Shown: positions 26,259-35,459 of the stretch, one piece after another
How positions within the stretch are numbered: the stretch's first letter is position 1
Layout: each line of letters starts with the position of its first letter
DNA from: Gemmatimonadota bacterium
GTDB taxonomy: Bacteria; JAAXHH01
Length of the DNA: 64,000 bases
Assembly (NCBI GenBank): GCA_026706345.1
Contig: JAPOYX010000216.1
Location: 74,954 to 138,953 of the forward strand
Reading direction: 5' to 3'
Made by a program: the position numbers and the translations under genes
The notes under the pieces: generated by a model
The model's input: only the letters and a program-made list of their open reading frames with translations
Told to the model about the DNA's origin: nothing
Database searches by the model: none

Positions 26259-29201
26259 ATGAGGAAGTTTGACCTGTTTTGCAACAACCGGATCTCGAAG
26301 ATTGAGCCGGGCCGGATGTTCAGATCGATGCTCGTCGCGATGATCGCGGCCGCGGTTCTGGCGGGTACGGCCCCGGAGGCCGGCGCGCAGCAGGCGGCGG
26401 GACGCATATCGGGAACGGTCGTCGACGCGGAGACAGGCGATCCTCTCATCGGAGCCACGGTGATGGTGGTGGGACTCGAGCTTGGCGCGATGGCCGATCT
26501 CGAAGGCACCTACCTCATCCGTAACGTCCCCGCCGGCCGGCACACGGTCCTGGTATCCATGATCGGGTACGCGCAGAAGCGGATCACCGAGGTCCAGGTC
26601 GACCCCGGCCAGGTGAGCAGAATAGATATCACGGTCGAACGGGAACTTCTCGTGGCGGACGTGGTGGAAGTGACGGCCCGGGCCCTGGAAAACACGGAAG
26701 CGGCGCTGTTGAAGCGCCGCCAGAACGCGCTCTCCATCAGTGACGCCATCAGCGCCGAGGACATCTCCAGGGGCGGCCAGGGCGACGTGGCGTCCGCCAT
26801 GACCCGGGTCACCGGCGCATCGGTGGTCGACGGCAAGTACGTCTACATCCGTGGATTGGGCGAACGGTACACCACCGCGCAGCTCAACGGCACCTCCCTG
26901 CCGAGCGCCGATCCCAACAGCAAGTCGGTCCAGATGGACATCTTCGCGACGAACCTCCTGGACAACATCACCACGGAAAAGACCTTCACGCCGGACAAGC
27001 CCGGCAACTTCACCGGCGGCAGCGTCAACGTGAAGACCAAGTCGCTTCCCGAATCCTTCACCATGTCCTTCTCCACGTCCACGAAATACAACTCCCGGTC
27101 TTCCTTCAAGGACATGCTGAGCTACGACGGCGGTGAATACGATTTCCTGGGCTTCGACGACGGCACCCGGGATATCCCTCTGCCCCTGCGGGATCCCGAT
27201 GTGGAGATTCCGAGCATTACGAGCGCGCTCCGGGACCCGGAAGCCGCGCAGATGCTGGATCTGTACTCCAAGTCTTTTGCCGACAAGACGATGACGCCGA
27301 CCACCATAGAAGGCGGATTCGGCCAGAGCTACTCCTTTTCGGCAGGCAACCAGACGACGATTCTGGACCGCCCGTTCGGGATGTTGGGCAGCGTGAGTTA
27401 CAGCCGGAACATTTCGGCGTACGACAACGGCGCCTCCGGGATCTGGAAGCGCGTGTCCCGGGAATCCGAAGGGCTGAACAGGGAGCGATTCGCGACGGAC
27501 TCGAGCGGGTCCGAAGAAGTGCTCTGGGGCAGCCTGGTGAATGCCACATACCAGCCAAGCATCACGCACGAAATCGGCGCCAACTTGCTCTACAACCGCA
27601 GTGGCGAGAAGGCGTCCAGGTTTCAGACGGGGGTCTGGCCCTCCTCCCTGCCCGGCGACAACGTGCGGTACGAGACCCGCGTGCTGTCCTTCATCGAGCG
27701 CGAGATGCGGTCCCTGCAGTTCCGCGGCAAACACGTCCTTCCGTCCGTATCCAACATGGAAATCGAATGGGCCGGCGCTTTCATCAGGTCCACGCAGGAC
27801 GAGCCGGACCTTCGTTACTTCACCAACGAATACCAGATGGTCGACGCGGAAGGCCATGGCGCTCCTGAAATCGACAGTTATACGATCGCCCTGTCCAATT
27901 ACGCGGCGCCCACCCGTTACTTCAGAAACCTGGAAGAATCCAACCGGGACTTCAAGCTGGATGTGACGTTGCCCTTTACGACCTGGTCCGGACTGGCGGC
28001 CAGCCTGAAATTCGGCGGCGCCTACCTGGACAAGGACCACACTTTCAGGGAGCGGCGTTTCTCCTTCCGGCAGGACAACCTGCAGTACCGGAACGACCCG
28101 GCGGTCTTCTTCTCGTCGGCACGCACCGGGATCCTGCCTGAGCAGTTCCAGGATACACCCGGGTTCACCCGGTTCGGGAATTTCGTATCGGAGGACTCGG
28201 ATCTGAAGAACAACTACGACGGCGACCAGGAAATCCGGGCCGGTTACCTGATGGTGGATCTGCCGCTCTCCAGGCGGTTCAAAGTCACGGGCGGCGCCCG
28301 GTACGAGTCCACCCTGCTGGACGTGGCCAGTCACGACGCGTCACTGACGCCTGGAAAACTGGACGAAAAGGACTGGTTGCCCTCGATCAATACGGTGTAC
28401 CAGGTCGTGGAAAACATGAATGTCCGCGGCGCGTACAGCCGGACCCTGGCGCGACCTTCCTTTCGTGAACTCGCGCCATTCGCCTCGTTTCTCTTCGTCG
28501 GCGACTACATTTTCGTCGGGAACAGCGAACTGAAACGCACGTTGATCGACAACTACGATTTCCGCTGGGAGTGGTTCAACCGTCCCGGCGAGATCTACGC
28601 GCTCAGTTGTTTTTATAAGAAATTCGAGAACCCCATAGAACGCGTAATCGTGACGACGAACGGCGAAATCCAGTTTCAGAACGTCGACAGGGCGTTCGTT
28701 ACCGGATTGGAACTGGAGTATCGGAAAAGGCTGGACCAGGTCCATCCGGCCCTGAGCAACTTCCAGCTCGGCGGCAACCTGTCCCTGGTAAAGTCCCAGG
28801 TGGATATCGCGCCGTCGGAACTCGTCATCATCCGGGCGCTCGATCCCGATGCGGCGGATACCCGCAAATTGCAGGGCCAGTCTCCTTACGTAGTCAACAT
28901 CGACGCCATGTACGACAACACGGATACCGGTACCCTGGTGAGCGTCCATTACAATGTCTTCGGCGAACGGCTCTCCGAAGTGAGTACGGGCGGCACGCCC
29001 AACGCCTTCGAGCAGCCCGCGGGCATGCTCGATATCACGGGATCGCAGCGTCTGTGGGATCGTGTAACGCTGAAATTCTCCGCCAAGAACCTCCTCGATC
29101 CGGACATCAAGAAGGTGCATCCGTTCAACAACGAGGAGTTCATCCGCAGTCTTTACAAGAGAGGGCGGACGTTCTCCATTGGTTTCTCGTACGGGATTTA
29201 A
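26259..29201 (+). CDS. TonB-dependent outer-membrane receptor with carboxypeptidase-regulatory-like N-domain
   Basis: The 980-residue protein starts at the ATG at 26259 after GGAGGGAG. A signal peptide (residues about 20-44, ending PEAGAQ) is followed by a CarboxypepD_reg-like beta-sandwich (GRISGTVVDAETGDPLIGAT), a plug domain (VTGASVVDGKYVYIRGLGER, PGNFTGGSVNVKTK) and a 22-strand-type barrel ending in an aromatic-rich RTFSIGFSYGI. Two tandem Pho-box promoters lie directly upstream, so it is probably induced by phosphate starvation. It may import phosphate, polyphosphate or organophosphates; that substrate is inferred only from control and neighbours. The next gene, 81 bases on, encodes its likely surface partner. 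Confidence 0.93.
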   Translation: MRKFDLFCNNRISKIEPGRMFRSMLVAMIAAAVLAGTAPEAGAQQAAGRISGTVVDAETGDPLIGATVMVVGLELGAMADLEGTYLIRNVPAGRHTVLVSMIGYAQKRITEVQVDPGQVSRIDITVERELLVADVVEVTARALENTEAALLKRRQNALSISDAISAEDISRGGQGDVASAMTRVTGASVVDGKYVYIRGLGERYTTAQLNGTSLPSADPNSKSVQMDIFATNLLDNITTEKTFTPDKPGNFTGGSVNVKTKSLPESFTMSFSTSTKYNSRSSFKDMLSYDGGEYDFLGFDDGTRDIPLPLRDPDVEIPSITSALRDPEAAQMLDLYSKSFADKTMTPTTIEGGFGQSYSFSAGNQTTILDRPFGMLGSVSYSRNISAYDNGASGIWKRVSRESEGLNRERFATDSSGSEEVLWGSLVNATYQPSITHEIGANLLYNRSGEKASRFQTGVWPSSLPGDNVRYETRVLSFIEREMRSLQFRGKHVLPSVSNMEIEWAGAFIRSTQDEPDLRYFTNEYQMVDAEGHGAPEIDSYTIALSNYAAPTRYFRNLEESNRDFKLDVTLPFTTWSGLAASLKFGGAYLDKDHTFRERRFSFRQDNLQYRNDPAVFFSSARTGILPEQFQDTPGFTRFGNFVSEDSDLKNNYDGDQEIRAGYLMVDLPLSRRFKVTGGARYESTLLDVASHDASLTPGKLDEKDWLPSINTVYQVVENMNVRGAYSRTLARPSFRELAPFASFLFVGDYIFVGNSELKRTLIDNYDFRWEWFNRPGEIYALSCFYKKFENPIERVIVTTNGEIQFQNVDRAFVTGLELEYRKRLDQVHPALSNFQLGGNLSLVKSQVDIAPSELVIIRALDPDAADTRKLQGQSPYVVNIDAMYDNTDTGTLVSVHYNVFGERLSEVSTGGTPNAFEQPAGMLDITGSQRLWDRVTLKFSAKNLLDPDIKKVHPFNNEEFIRSLYKRGRTFSIGFSYGI

Positions 29202-29282
29202 CCACGGCCATCCGGTCGACCTGCGAGGACGCTTCATGCTTTCTTCATCACCATACGACCGCAAGCCCTGTAAGGAGGGGGT

Positions 29283-31010
29283 ATGTTTCGGTGGGTACCC
29301 ATCGCCCTGGTTTCCGTTCCATTCGTTTTTCCGGTCCTCGCTGAAGCACAACCGGCCTCCGATCGAGTAGTAACCATCACCGACGGGGATATCGTCGGTA
29401 ACGTATCCTTCACCTCAGACAACACCTACCTGCTGTCCGGTCTGGTCTTCGTCGAAGACGGCGAGACGCTGACGATCGAAGCGGGTACCGTCATCAAGGC
29501 CCGTCCCACGACTGCCGAGGGCGAGGATGCGGCCCTGATCGTGGCCCGCGGCGGGAAGATCTTTGCCCAGGGCACGGCCAGGGATCCCATCATCTTCACG
29601 GCCGAGGCCGACGACGTGGGCGATCCCAACGATATCCTGCTGTCGTCTCCCACCGCTTCGCGCGGTCTCTGGGGCGGGGTGATCATCCTGGGCCGGGCAT
29701 CCATCAACACGGCCACGGGCGAGAACAACATCGAGGGTATCGATGCCAGTACCGAGCCGCGGGGTACCTACGGCGGCGGCAGGAACCCGAACGACGACGA
29801 CAACTCGGGCGTGTTCCGGTACGTATCGATTCGTCACGGCGGGGCCGATATCGGGGCCAACAACGAAATCAACGGACTGACCATGGGCGGCGTGGGCCGC
29901 GGCACGACCATCGAGCACGTGGAGGTGTTCTACAACCAGGACGACGGCTTCGAGTGGTTCGGCGGCACGGTCAATACGCGCTACCTGATCTCCGCTTTCG
30001 CGGGCGACGACAGCTTCGACTACGACGAGGGTTTCCGGGGCGAGCACCAGTTCTGGTTCTCGATCCAGGATCCGTCCCTGGGCGATCATGCCGGCGAGCA
30101 CGACGGCGGCACGGACCCCGAGGATGGCAGACCGTACGCCAGCCCCACGATCATGAACGCCACCTACATAGGCCGCGGCGCGCAGTCTGCGGGCGACAAG
30201 GCGAACAACGGCATCATCTTCCGGGACAACGCCGGCGGGATGTATTTCAACAGCATCTTCACCGAGTTCCAGGGACACATGCTGTCCATCGAGGACCTGG
30301 ACCCGACCCGAGGGGCGCAGGACAGCAAAGCGCGTCTGGACGCCGGCGACCTGGCATTCCGGTACAACATCCTGGGCGCCTTCGGCGCGGGCGGCACGGC
30401 CGATGACCTGGGTGGCGACGCCCACACGGCGATATTGCTTGCCGACGCGTCGAACATGATCCGGATCACGGACCCGATGCTGCAGGGCATCAGCTGGAAC
30501 CGGAACCTGGGCCTCGATCCGCGTCCAGGCAACGAAAGTCCGGCCTGGGACGCGGGCAGGCTCATGGAAGAGCCCCGGAGCAGCGGCTTTTTTACGGACG
30601 TCGATTACGCGGGTGCTTTCGGTACGGAAAACTGGGCGGCGAACTGGTCGGCGCTCGCGGATCTGGGCTATTTCAGCAATGCGCCGCCACCCGTGCCGCC
30701 GGAGCCCGTGGAACCGGAAGAAAATCTGCCCGCCGCGTTCAGCCTGGCGCAGAACAGTCCGAATCCCTTCGGCATGACCACGAATATCAGGTACGCGGTA
30801 TCGTCTACGAGCCACATACTGATCGAAGTGTACAATCTTCTGGGTCAGCGGGTGGCAACCCTCGTGAACGATATCAGGCTTCCGGGGCATTACACGGAGA
30901 CCTGGGACGCGCAGGACCTTTCAAGCGGCGTATACTTCTACCGGTTCGAGGCCACGGCGGATGGACGGACCGCCCACGTCTTCAAAAGGAAGATGACGCT
31001 TCTGAAGTGA
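29283..31010 (+). CDS. Secreted beta-helix protein with type IX-like C-terminal sorting tail
   Basis: The 575-residue protein starts at an ATG preceded by AAGGAGGGGG. It has a signal peptide (about residues 1-22, ending AEA-Q), then a Gly/Asp/Asn-rich body with right-handed beta-helix features (GLVFVEDGETLTIEAGTVIK, IIFTAEADDVGD). After a Pro/Glu linker comes a typical sorting tail: SLAQNSPNPFGMTTNIRYAV, VYNLLGQRVATLVND, SGVYFYRFEA and a final KRKMTLLK. Such tails direct proteins through type IX secretion in the FCB group. It follows the Pho-box-controlled receptor gene and is probably co-transcribed; a role in binding phosphorus compounds at the surface is inference. It is not PstS-like. Confidence 0.88.
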   Translation: MFRWVPIALVSVPFVFPVLAEAQPASDRVVTITDGDIVGNVSFTSDNTYLLSGLVFVEDGETLTIEAGTVIKARPTTAEGEDAALIVARGGKIFAQGTARDPIIFTAEADDVGDPNDILLSSPTASRGLWGGVIILGRASINTATGENNIEGIDASTEPRGTYGGGRNPNDDDNSGVFRYVSIRHGGADIGANNEINGLTMGGVGRGTTIEHVEVFYNQDDGFEWFGGTVNTRYLISAFAGDDSFDYDEGFRGEHQFWFSIQDPSLGDHAGEHDGGTDPEDGRPYASPTIMNATYIGRGAQSAGDKANNGIIFRDNAGGMYFNSIFTEFQGHMLSIEDLDPTRGAQDSKARLDAGDLAFRYNILGAFGAGGTADDLGGDAHTAILLADASNMIRITDPMLQGISWNRNLGLDPRPGNESPAWDAGRLMEEPRSSGFFTDVDYAGAFGTENWAANWSALADLGYFSNAPPPVPPEPVEPEENLPAAFSLAQNSPNPFGMTTNIRYAVSSTSHILIEVYNLLGQRVATLVNDIRLPGHYTETWDAQDLSSGVYFYRFEATADGRTAHVFKRKMTLLK

Positions 31011-31136
31011 TCCCAAGGCTCGCGCAGCAGCCCGCAGCCGGCATACGTCGCCAATGCGGACCGTTCAAAGAGACGACAAGGGCCTCTCAGATGTATTTCT
31101 GCGGGGCTCTGTGTTATGCATGGCCCTCCACCGGGG

Positions 31137-31165
31137 TTGACGCGGTACGGGCCTACCTCTATTTT
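31137..31165 (+). promoter_or_regulatory. Possible promoter of pstC-pstA-pstB-phoU
   Basis: TTGACG (31137-31142), a 17-base spacer and TATTTT (31160-31165) precede pstC by about 45 bases. I see no Pho box overlapping it. Confidence 0.5.
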
Positions 31166-31209
31166 CACACGTTACCCTTGCCAAATAAAACCCCGTCCAG
31201 GACGCCCGG

Positions 31210-32340
31210 ATGACCGATCGCACCCGAGGACGCCGGATTGACCGGCGCCGTCTGCTGGACTTACTGGTTGGCCGGCTCGCCGCCCTTGGCGGGATGGTGT
31301 TGATCCTGACCATCCTGTCGGTCTTCGCCGTGATACTGTGGGTGATTTACCCCTTGTTCTCGTCACCCGGGGAATTCCGCTGGGGGATCTCCGGCCCCGA
31401 TGAAATCGAACCAGGATACGGCATCCTGCCGCTGATCTTCGGGACCTTGAAAGGCGCTGTGTACACTCTGCTTTTCGCGGTGCCCGTTTCGGTGCTCGCC
31501 GCGCTCTATGCGTCGCAGTTCCTGCCGCGGGCGCTGAAGGAAAGACTGAAACCTCTGGTGGAAATCATGGCCGCCGTACCGAGTGTCGTGCTCGGATTTA
31601 TCGGCGGCGTCTGGCTCGCGCCGTTCCTGGCGTCCCACGTCTTCGCCCTGTTCCTGGCGCCGGTATTCGTTTCAGGCGCCGTGGTGGCCGCTTTTCTGCT
31701 CAGGTACCATGCGCCGGTCCGGTTCAGGGCGTTTAGTCATCCGGGCCGGGAGATCTGGCTGCTTCTGGTTGCCGTACTGGCCGGGGGATGGCTGGCCCTG
31801 GAATGCGGGGCGTTGCTGGAGGCCGCCTATCTAAAGGCCGGCTACGAAACCTGGTTCGAAGAAACCCTGGGACTGACCTACGCGCAGCGGAATGCGATCG
31901 TCGTAGGCATGGTCATGGGCCTGGCCGTGACCCCGATCATTTTCACCCTGTCCGAGGAAGCGCTTTCCGCCGTGCCCCGTGCATATCTGGAAGGATCCAT
32001 GGCACTGGGGGGCACGCGCTGGCAGACCGCCGTACGCATCGTCCTCCCCGCCGCCGGAGCGGGCATTCTGGCTGCCGTCCTGCTGGGATTCAGCAGGGCG
32101 ATCGGGGAGACCCTGATTGTGCTGTTTGTTTCCGGCAATGTCCCGGTGATGGACTGGTCCGCCTTCTCCGGATTCAGGGCCCTGTCCGCCAGCGTGGCCC
32201 TCGACCTGCCGGACGCCGCGCGGGACGGCAGTCTCTACCGGGTCCTGTTTTTCGCCGCCTTTCTCCTCCTCGTTTCGACTTTTGCGATAAACACCGTGGC
32301 GGAGTTGGTTCGACGAAGGTTGAGACGGCGGTATGCCTGA
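31210..32340 (+). CDS. pstC: Phosphate ABC transporter permease PstC
   Basis: The 376-residue inner-membrane protein has about six to seven hydrophobic helices and the permease EAA-like loop PRAYLEGSMALGGTRWQTAV followed by FSRAIGETLIVLFVSGN, which is characteristic of PstC. The MAAVPSVVLGFIGG stretch matches the family. The ATG at 31210 has a weak upstream AGGACG. PstA, PstB and PhoU follow on the same strand; no gene for the periplasmic binding protein PstS is present anywhere in the window. Confidence 0.93.
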   Translation: MTDRTRGRRIDRRRLLDLLVGRLAALGGMVLILTILSVFAVILWVIYPLFSSPGEFRWGISGPDEIEPGYGILPLIFGTLKGAVYTLLFAVPVSVLAALYASQFLPRALKERLKPLVEIMAAVPSVVLGFIGGVWLAPFLASHVFALFLAPVFVSGAVVAAFLLRYHAPVRFRAFSHPGREIWLLLVAVLAGGWLALECGALLEAAYLKAGYETWFEETLGLTYAQRNAIVVGMVMGLAVTPIIFTLSEEALSAVPRAYLEGSMALGGTRWQTAVRIVLPAAGAGILAAVLLGFSRAIGETLIVLFVSGNVPVMDWSAFSGFRALSASVALDLPDAARDGSLYRVLFFAAFLLLVSTFAINTVAELVRRRLRRRYA

Positions 32341-32375
32341 GTGCCGGATGTTCCGTCCGCACGCAAGGAGATTCG

Positions 32376-33803
32376 ATGGGTTCGAAGTGGTCAAAGGATG
32401 ACGCCCTGACCTGGTTGTCCGGCGGGGCCCTGGTCCTCGGCTTCCTGATGGTGGCGGGACTGATCCTGGTGATCGTCGTGCATGGGCTGGGCCTGTTCTG
32501 GCCCCAGGAACTGACGCGGTATGTTCTGCGCGACGGCAGGGCTGTCCTGGGCCATGAGACGTCTCGTGCAAGCGTCCGCACCGCCGACTCCGCGGGTGAG
32601 CGTTCCGTGGCGTATCGACTGCGGGTGCGAACCGGGGACCGGGAACGTTATCCTGACGGATACGTCTGGCTGGAGGAAGACCGGGTCGCAGGGCGGGATG
32701 CCCCTCGCGAAGCCGTAGTGGTGGAGCAGGTTCGGGGAGGGGACCTGTTCGGTTTCCTGGATTCCTTCGTGGACGATGGCACGGTTGTCGCAGAGGGATA
32801 CGAGGCTGTTTGGGCGCACTACCAGGAGCGGTATCCGGAACTGGAACGGCTGCGTCGTCAGAGGGCGCTGTCCATCGTGCTGTCTTCGGCGGATGGCCGG
32901 CAGCACGCCATTTCCCTGGCAAACGTCCAGCGTATCTACACGCCCAATACGATGACCGCGTGGACCAGGATCCGCCACTATATGGCCGGCGCCTGGTCCT
33001 ACCTGTGGACGCCTCCGAGGGACGAAAACCGGCTTGGCGGGGTCTACCCGGCGATGTTCGGCACGGCGGCGATGGTCATCCTCATGTCGATCGTCGTCAT
33101 GCCCTTCGGCGTGCTTGCGGCCTTCTACCTGAGAGAGTACGGGAGGCCGGGACCGTTCCTGAACGTGGTGCGTATCGCCGTTAACAGCCTGGCCGGGGTT
33201 CCCTCCATCGTATTCGGGGTTTTCGGACTCGGTTTCTTCGTGTATTTTCTGGGAGGGACCCTGGACCGTCTGTTCTTCCCGGGGGATCTCCCGGAACCGA
33301 CTTTCGGCCGGGGCGGCATCCTCTGGTGCTCGCTGACCCTGGCCCTGCTCACCCTGCCCGTGGTTATCGTGGCTGTGGAGGAAGGCCTGGCCGGCGTGCC
33401 CCAGGAGCTCCGTGAAGCGTCTCACGCCCTGGGTGCGACGCGGTTCGAGACACTCTGGCGTGTCGTCGTGCCCGTGGTGCTGCCGTCCATTCTAACGGGC
33501 CTGATCCTGTCCGTGGCGCGGGCGGCCGGTACCGTGGCGCCGTTGATGATCACCGGGGTCGTCGCCTTTTCCGCCGAGTTGCCCGTGGACGGCGCCTGGC
33601 CTTTCGTGCACCTGGAACGCGAGTTCATGCACCTGGGTTTTCATATCTTCGACACGGGTTTCAGGCCGGACGGAGGAGAAGCGTCTCTACCCATGGCGTA
33701 CACTTCCACCCTGTTGCTGCTGGCCATCGTGGTCGCGCTGAACGCGGCGGCAATAGGGCTCAGAAGCCGCCTGAGGAGACGCTATTCGCTGACCGCGGCA
33801 TAG
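32376..33803 (+). CDS. pstA: Phosphate ABC transporter permease PstA, with a long periplasmic insertion
   Basis: About 475 residues from the ATG at 32376, five bases after AAGGAG; the frame upstream overlaps pstC and is not real. After the first helix (about 15-38) a soluble insertion of roughly 170 residues (about 40-215) precedes the permease core, making it longer than the common PstA of about 300. The core has the loop [20 protein letters not shown] and [20 protein letters not shown]. The insertion lies on the periplasmic side by the usual topology and might help capture ligand where PstS is missing; that is speculation. Confidence 0.92.
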   Translation: MGSKWSKDDALTWLSGGALVLGFLMVAGLILVIVVHGLGLFWPQELTRYVLRDGRAVLGHETSRASVRTADSAGERSVAYRLRVRTGDRERYPDGYVWLEEDRVAGRDAPREAVVVEQVRGGDLFGFLDSFVDDGTVVAEGYEAVWAHYQERYPELERLRRQRALSIVLSSADGRQHAISLANVQRIYTPNTMTAWTRIRHYMAGAWSYLWTPPRDENRLGGVYPAMFGTAAMVILMSIVVMPFGVLAAFYLREYGRPGPFLNVVRIAVNSLAGVPSIVFGVFGLGFFVYFLGGTLDRLFFPGDLPEPTFGRGGILWCSLTLALLTLPVVIVAVEEGLAGVPQELREASHALGATRFETLWRVVVPVVLPSILTGLILSVARAAGTVAPLMITGVVAFSAELPVDGAWPFVHLEREFMHLGFHIFDTGFRPDGGEASLPMAYTSTLLLLAIVVALNAAAIGLRSRLRRRYSLTAA

Positions 33804-33837
33804 GCATTCCCGGTCCTGCGTACAAGAGGTTTGGCAA

Positions 33838-34635
33838 ATGACGACGGAAAACGCGCCCATCACGCCGAAGATCCTGCGTGAAGAAACGATCATCGATGTC
33901 GAAAACGTTTCCTTCTGGTACGGGGACCGGGCTGCGCTGAAGGACGTGACCATGGCGATCGACCGTCACGTCATCACGGCCTTTATCGGGCCTTCAGGCT
34001 GCGGCAAGACGACCTTGCTCAGGCTGATCAACCGCATGAACGACCTCGTTCCCCAGACCCGCATGACGGGTACGATTCGGATCAACGGGGCGGACATCTA
34101 CGACCCGGGCACCGACGTCACGCGGCTGCGCCGGCGCGTGGGCATGGTCTTCCAGCAGCCGAATTCCTTCCCCAAGTCGATCTACGAGAACGTGGCCTAC
34201 GGTCCCCGGCTCCATGGCGTGAAGTCCGGAGGTTTTCTCGACGAGATCGTGGAACGGTGTCTTCGCAGGGCCTTTCTGTGGGAAGAGGTCCAGGAACAGC
34301 TCGAGGAGAGCGCCCTCGGGCTTTCACTCGGACAGCAGCAGCGGCTGTGTATTGCGCGGGCGATCGCGGTCGAACCGGAAGTCCTGCTCATGGACGAGCC
34401 GTGCTCGTCGCTGGACCCCGTCGCCACGTCCAGGATCGAGGAATTAATGCTTGATCTGAAGAACGATTATACCATTGTTATCGTGACGCATAACATGCAG
34501 CAGGCCGCCCGGGTGTCGGACCGCACCGGATTCCTGCTCATGGGCGAACTGGTGGAGGCGGGCGTGACCGACGTGCTGTTCACCACGGCCCGGGACCGGC
34601 GCACGGAGGACTACATCACGGGCCGGGCCGGATAA
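33838..34635 (+). CDS. pstB: Phosphate ABC transporter ATPase PstB
   Basis: The 265-residue ATPase has Walker [20 protein letters not shown], the PstB-typical [20 protein letters not shown], Walker [14 protein letters not shown] and the H-loop [16 protein letters not shown]. The signature motif reads LSLGQQQR in place of the usual LSGGQQQR. Start is the ATG at 33838 after AAGAGG. It powers phosphate import with PstC and PstA and, in known systems, takes part in PhoR/PhoU signalling. Confidence 0.94.
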   Translation: MTTENAPITPKILREETIIDVENVSFWYGDRAALKDVTMAIDRHVITAFIGPSGCGKTTLLRLINRMNDLVPQTRMTGTIRINGADIYDPGTDVTRLRRRVGMVFQQPNSFPKSIYENVAYGPRLHGVKSGGFLDEIVERCLRRAFLWEEVQEQLEESALGLSLGQQQRLCIARAIAVEPEVLLMDEPCSSLDPVATSRIEELMLDLKNDYTIVIVTHNMQQAARVSDRTGFLLMGELVEAGVTDVLFTTARDRRTEDYITGRAG

Positions 34636-34754
34636 CGCCGCGGGATGGCCCGGATAACGCCTCAGACCGTGCCGGAATAGCGATGTGGACCGTGCGGATA
34701 GCGTTGTGGCCCGGGCCGGATAGTGTCGCGGCCCGACTTACCGTGAAAGCGATC

Positions 34755-35459
34755 ATGGAAACCCACCTACAACAGCAGCTGGAAAGTCTGAAATCCGCCC
34801 TGCTGAGCATGGCCGCGCTCGTGGAGGAACAGATCGCCCGGGCGATCACGGCGCACGTGGAGCGCGACATCGAGCTGTGCGAGTTGGTCATCGGCGGAGA
34901 TCAGCCCATAGACGCCATGGAACTGGAAATCGACGACCAGTGTATCCGTCTGCTGGCCCTTCAGCACCCTATTGCGCGGGACCTTCGCTTCGTTGCATCC
35001 AGCATGAAGATCACCATCGACCTGGAGCGAATGGGCGACATCGCGGTCAACATCGCCAAGAAGACGAAACAGCTCGCCGGCATGCCGCATCTGAAACCGC
35101 TCATCGACCTGCCCCGCATGGCCGATCTGTCCCAGTCCATGGTCAAGGACAGCCTCAATGCCTTCGTTCGCGGAGACGAACAGCTGGCCATGGAAGTCTG
35201 TGCCAGGGACGAAGAGGTCAACCAACTGCAGGACCAGATCTACCGCGAACTGCTGACCTGCATGATGGAAGATTCCGGGTCGGTGCCCCAGGCGATGCAG
35301 TTGATCTTCATATCCCGCCACATCGAAAGGCTCGCCGATCACGCCACGAACATCGCCGAAGGCGTGGTGTATTTCTCAGAAGGCCGCGTGATCAAGCATC
35401 ATGCGGCCGACGATCCGAATCAGCCACCCACTCGTCCAGAATCCGGTGGGCCTGTGTGA
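34755..35459 (+). CDS. phoU: Phosphate signalling regulator PhoU
   Basis: About 234 residues from the ATG at 34755; the preceding 130 bases are non-coding repeats rich in CCGGATA. It is an all-helical protein with two PhoU repeats carrying the metal-binding acidic motifs (ASSMKITIDLERMGDIAVNI and FISRHIERLADHATNIAEGV). It links Pst transport state to PhoR activity and damps the response when phosphate is plentiful. Its last 68 bases overlap the end of dusB on the other strand. Confidence 0.95.
   Translation: METHLQQQLESLKSALLSMAALVEEQIARAITAHVERDIELCELVIGGDQPIDAMELEIDDQCIRLLALQHPIARDLRFVASSMKITIDLERMGDIAVNIAKKTKQLAGMPHLKPLIDLPRMADLSQSMVKDSLNAFVRGDEQLAMEVCARDEEVNQLQDQIYRELLTCMMEDSGSVPQAMQLIFISRHIERLADHATNIAEGVVYFSEGRVIKHHAADDPNQPPTRPESGGPV

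Noticed and set aside
26097..28334. A 745-codon minus-strand open frame
   Set aside because: Antisense of the TonB-dependent receptor and overlapping the Pho-box promoters; no recognisable domain.
29283..31010. The secreted protein as a PstS substitute in the periplasm
   Set aside because: It lacks the periplasmic binding protein fold motifs and ends in an outer-surface sorting tail.
31788..33803. A 671-codon PstA
   Set aside because: The upstream part overlaps pstC in another frame; AAGGAG and the first membrane helix place the start at 32376.
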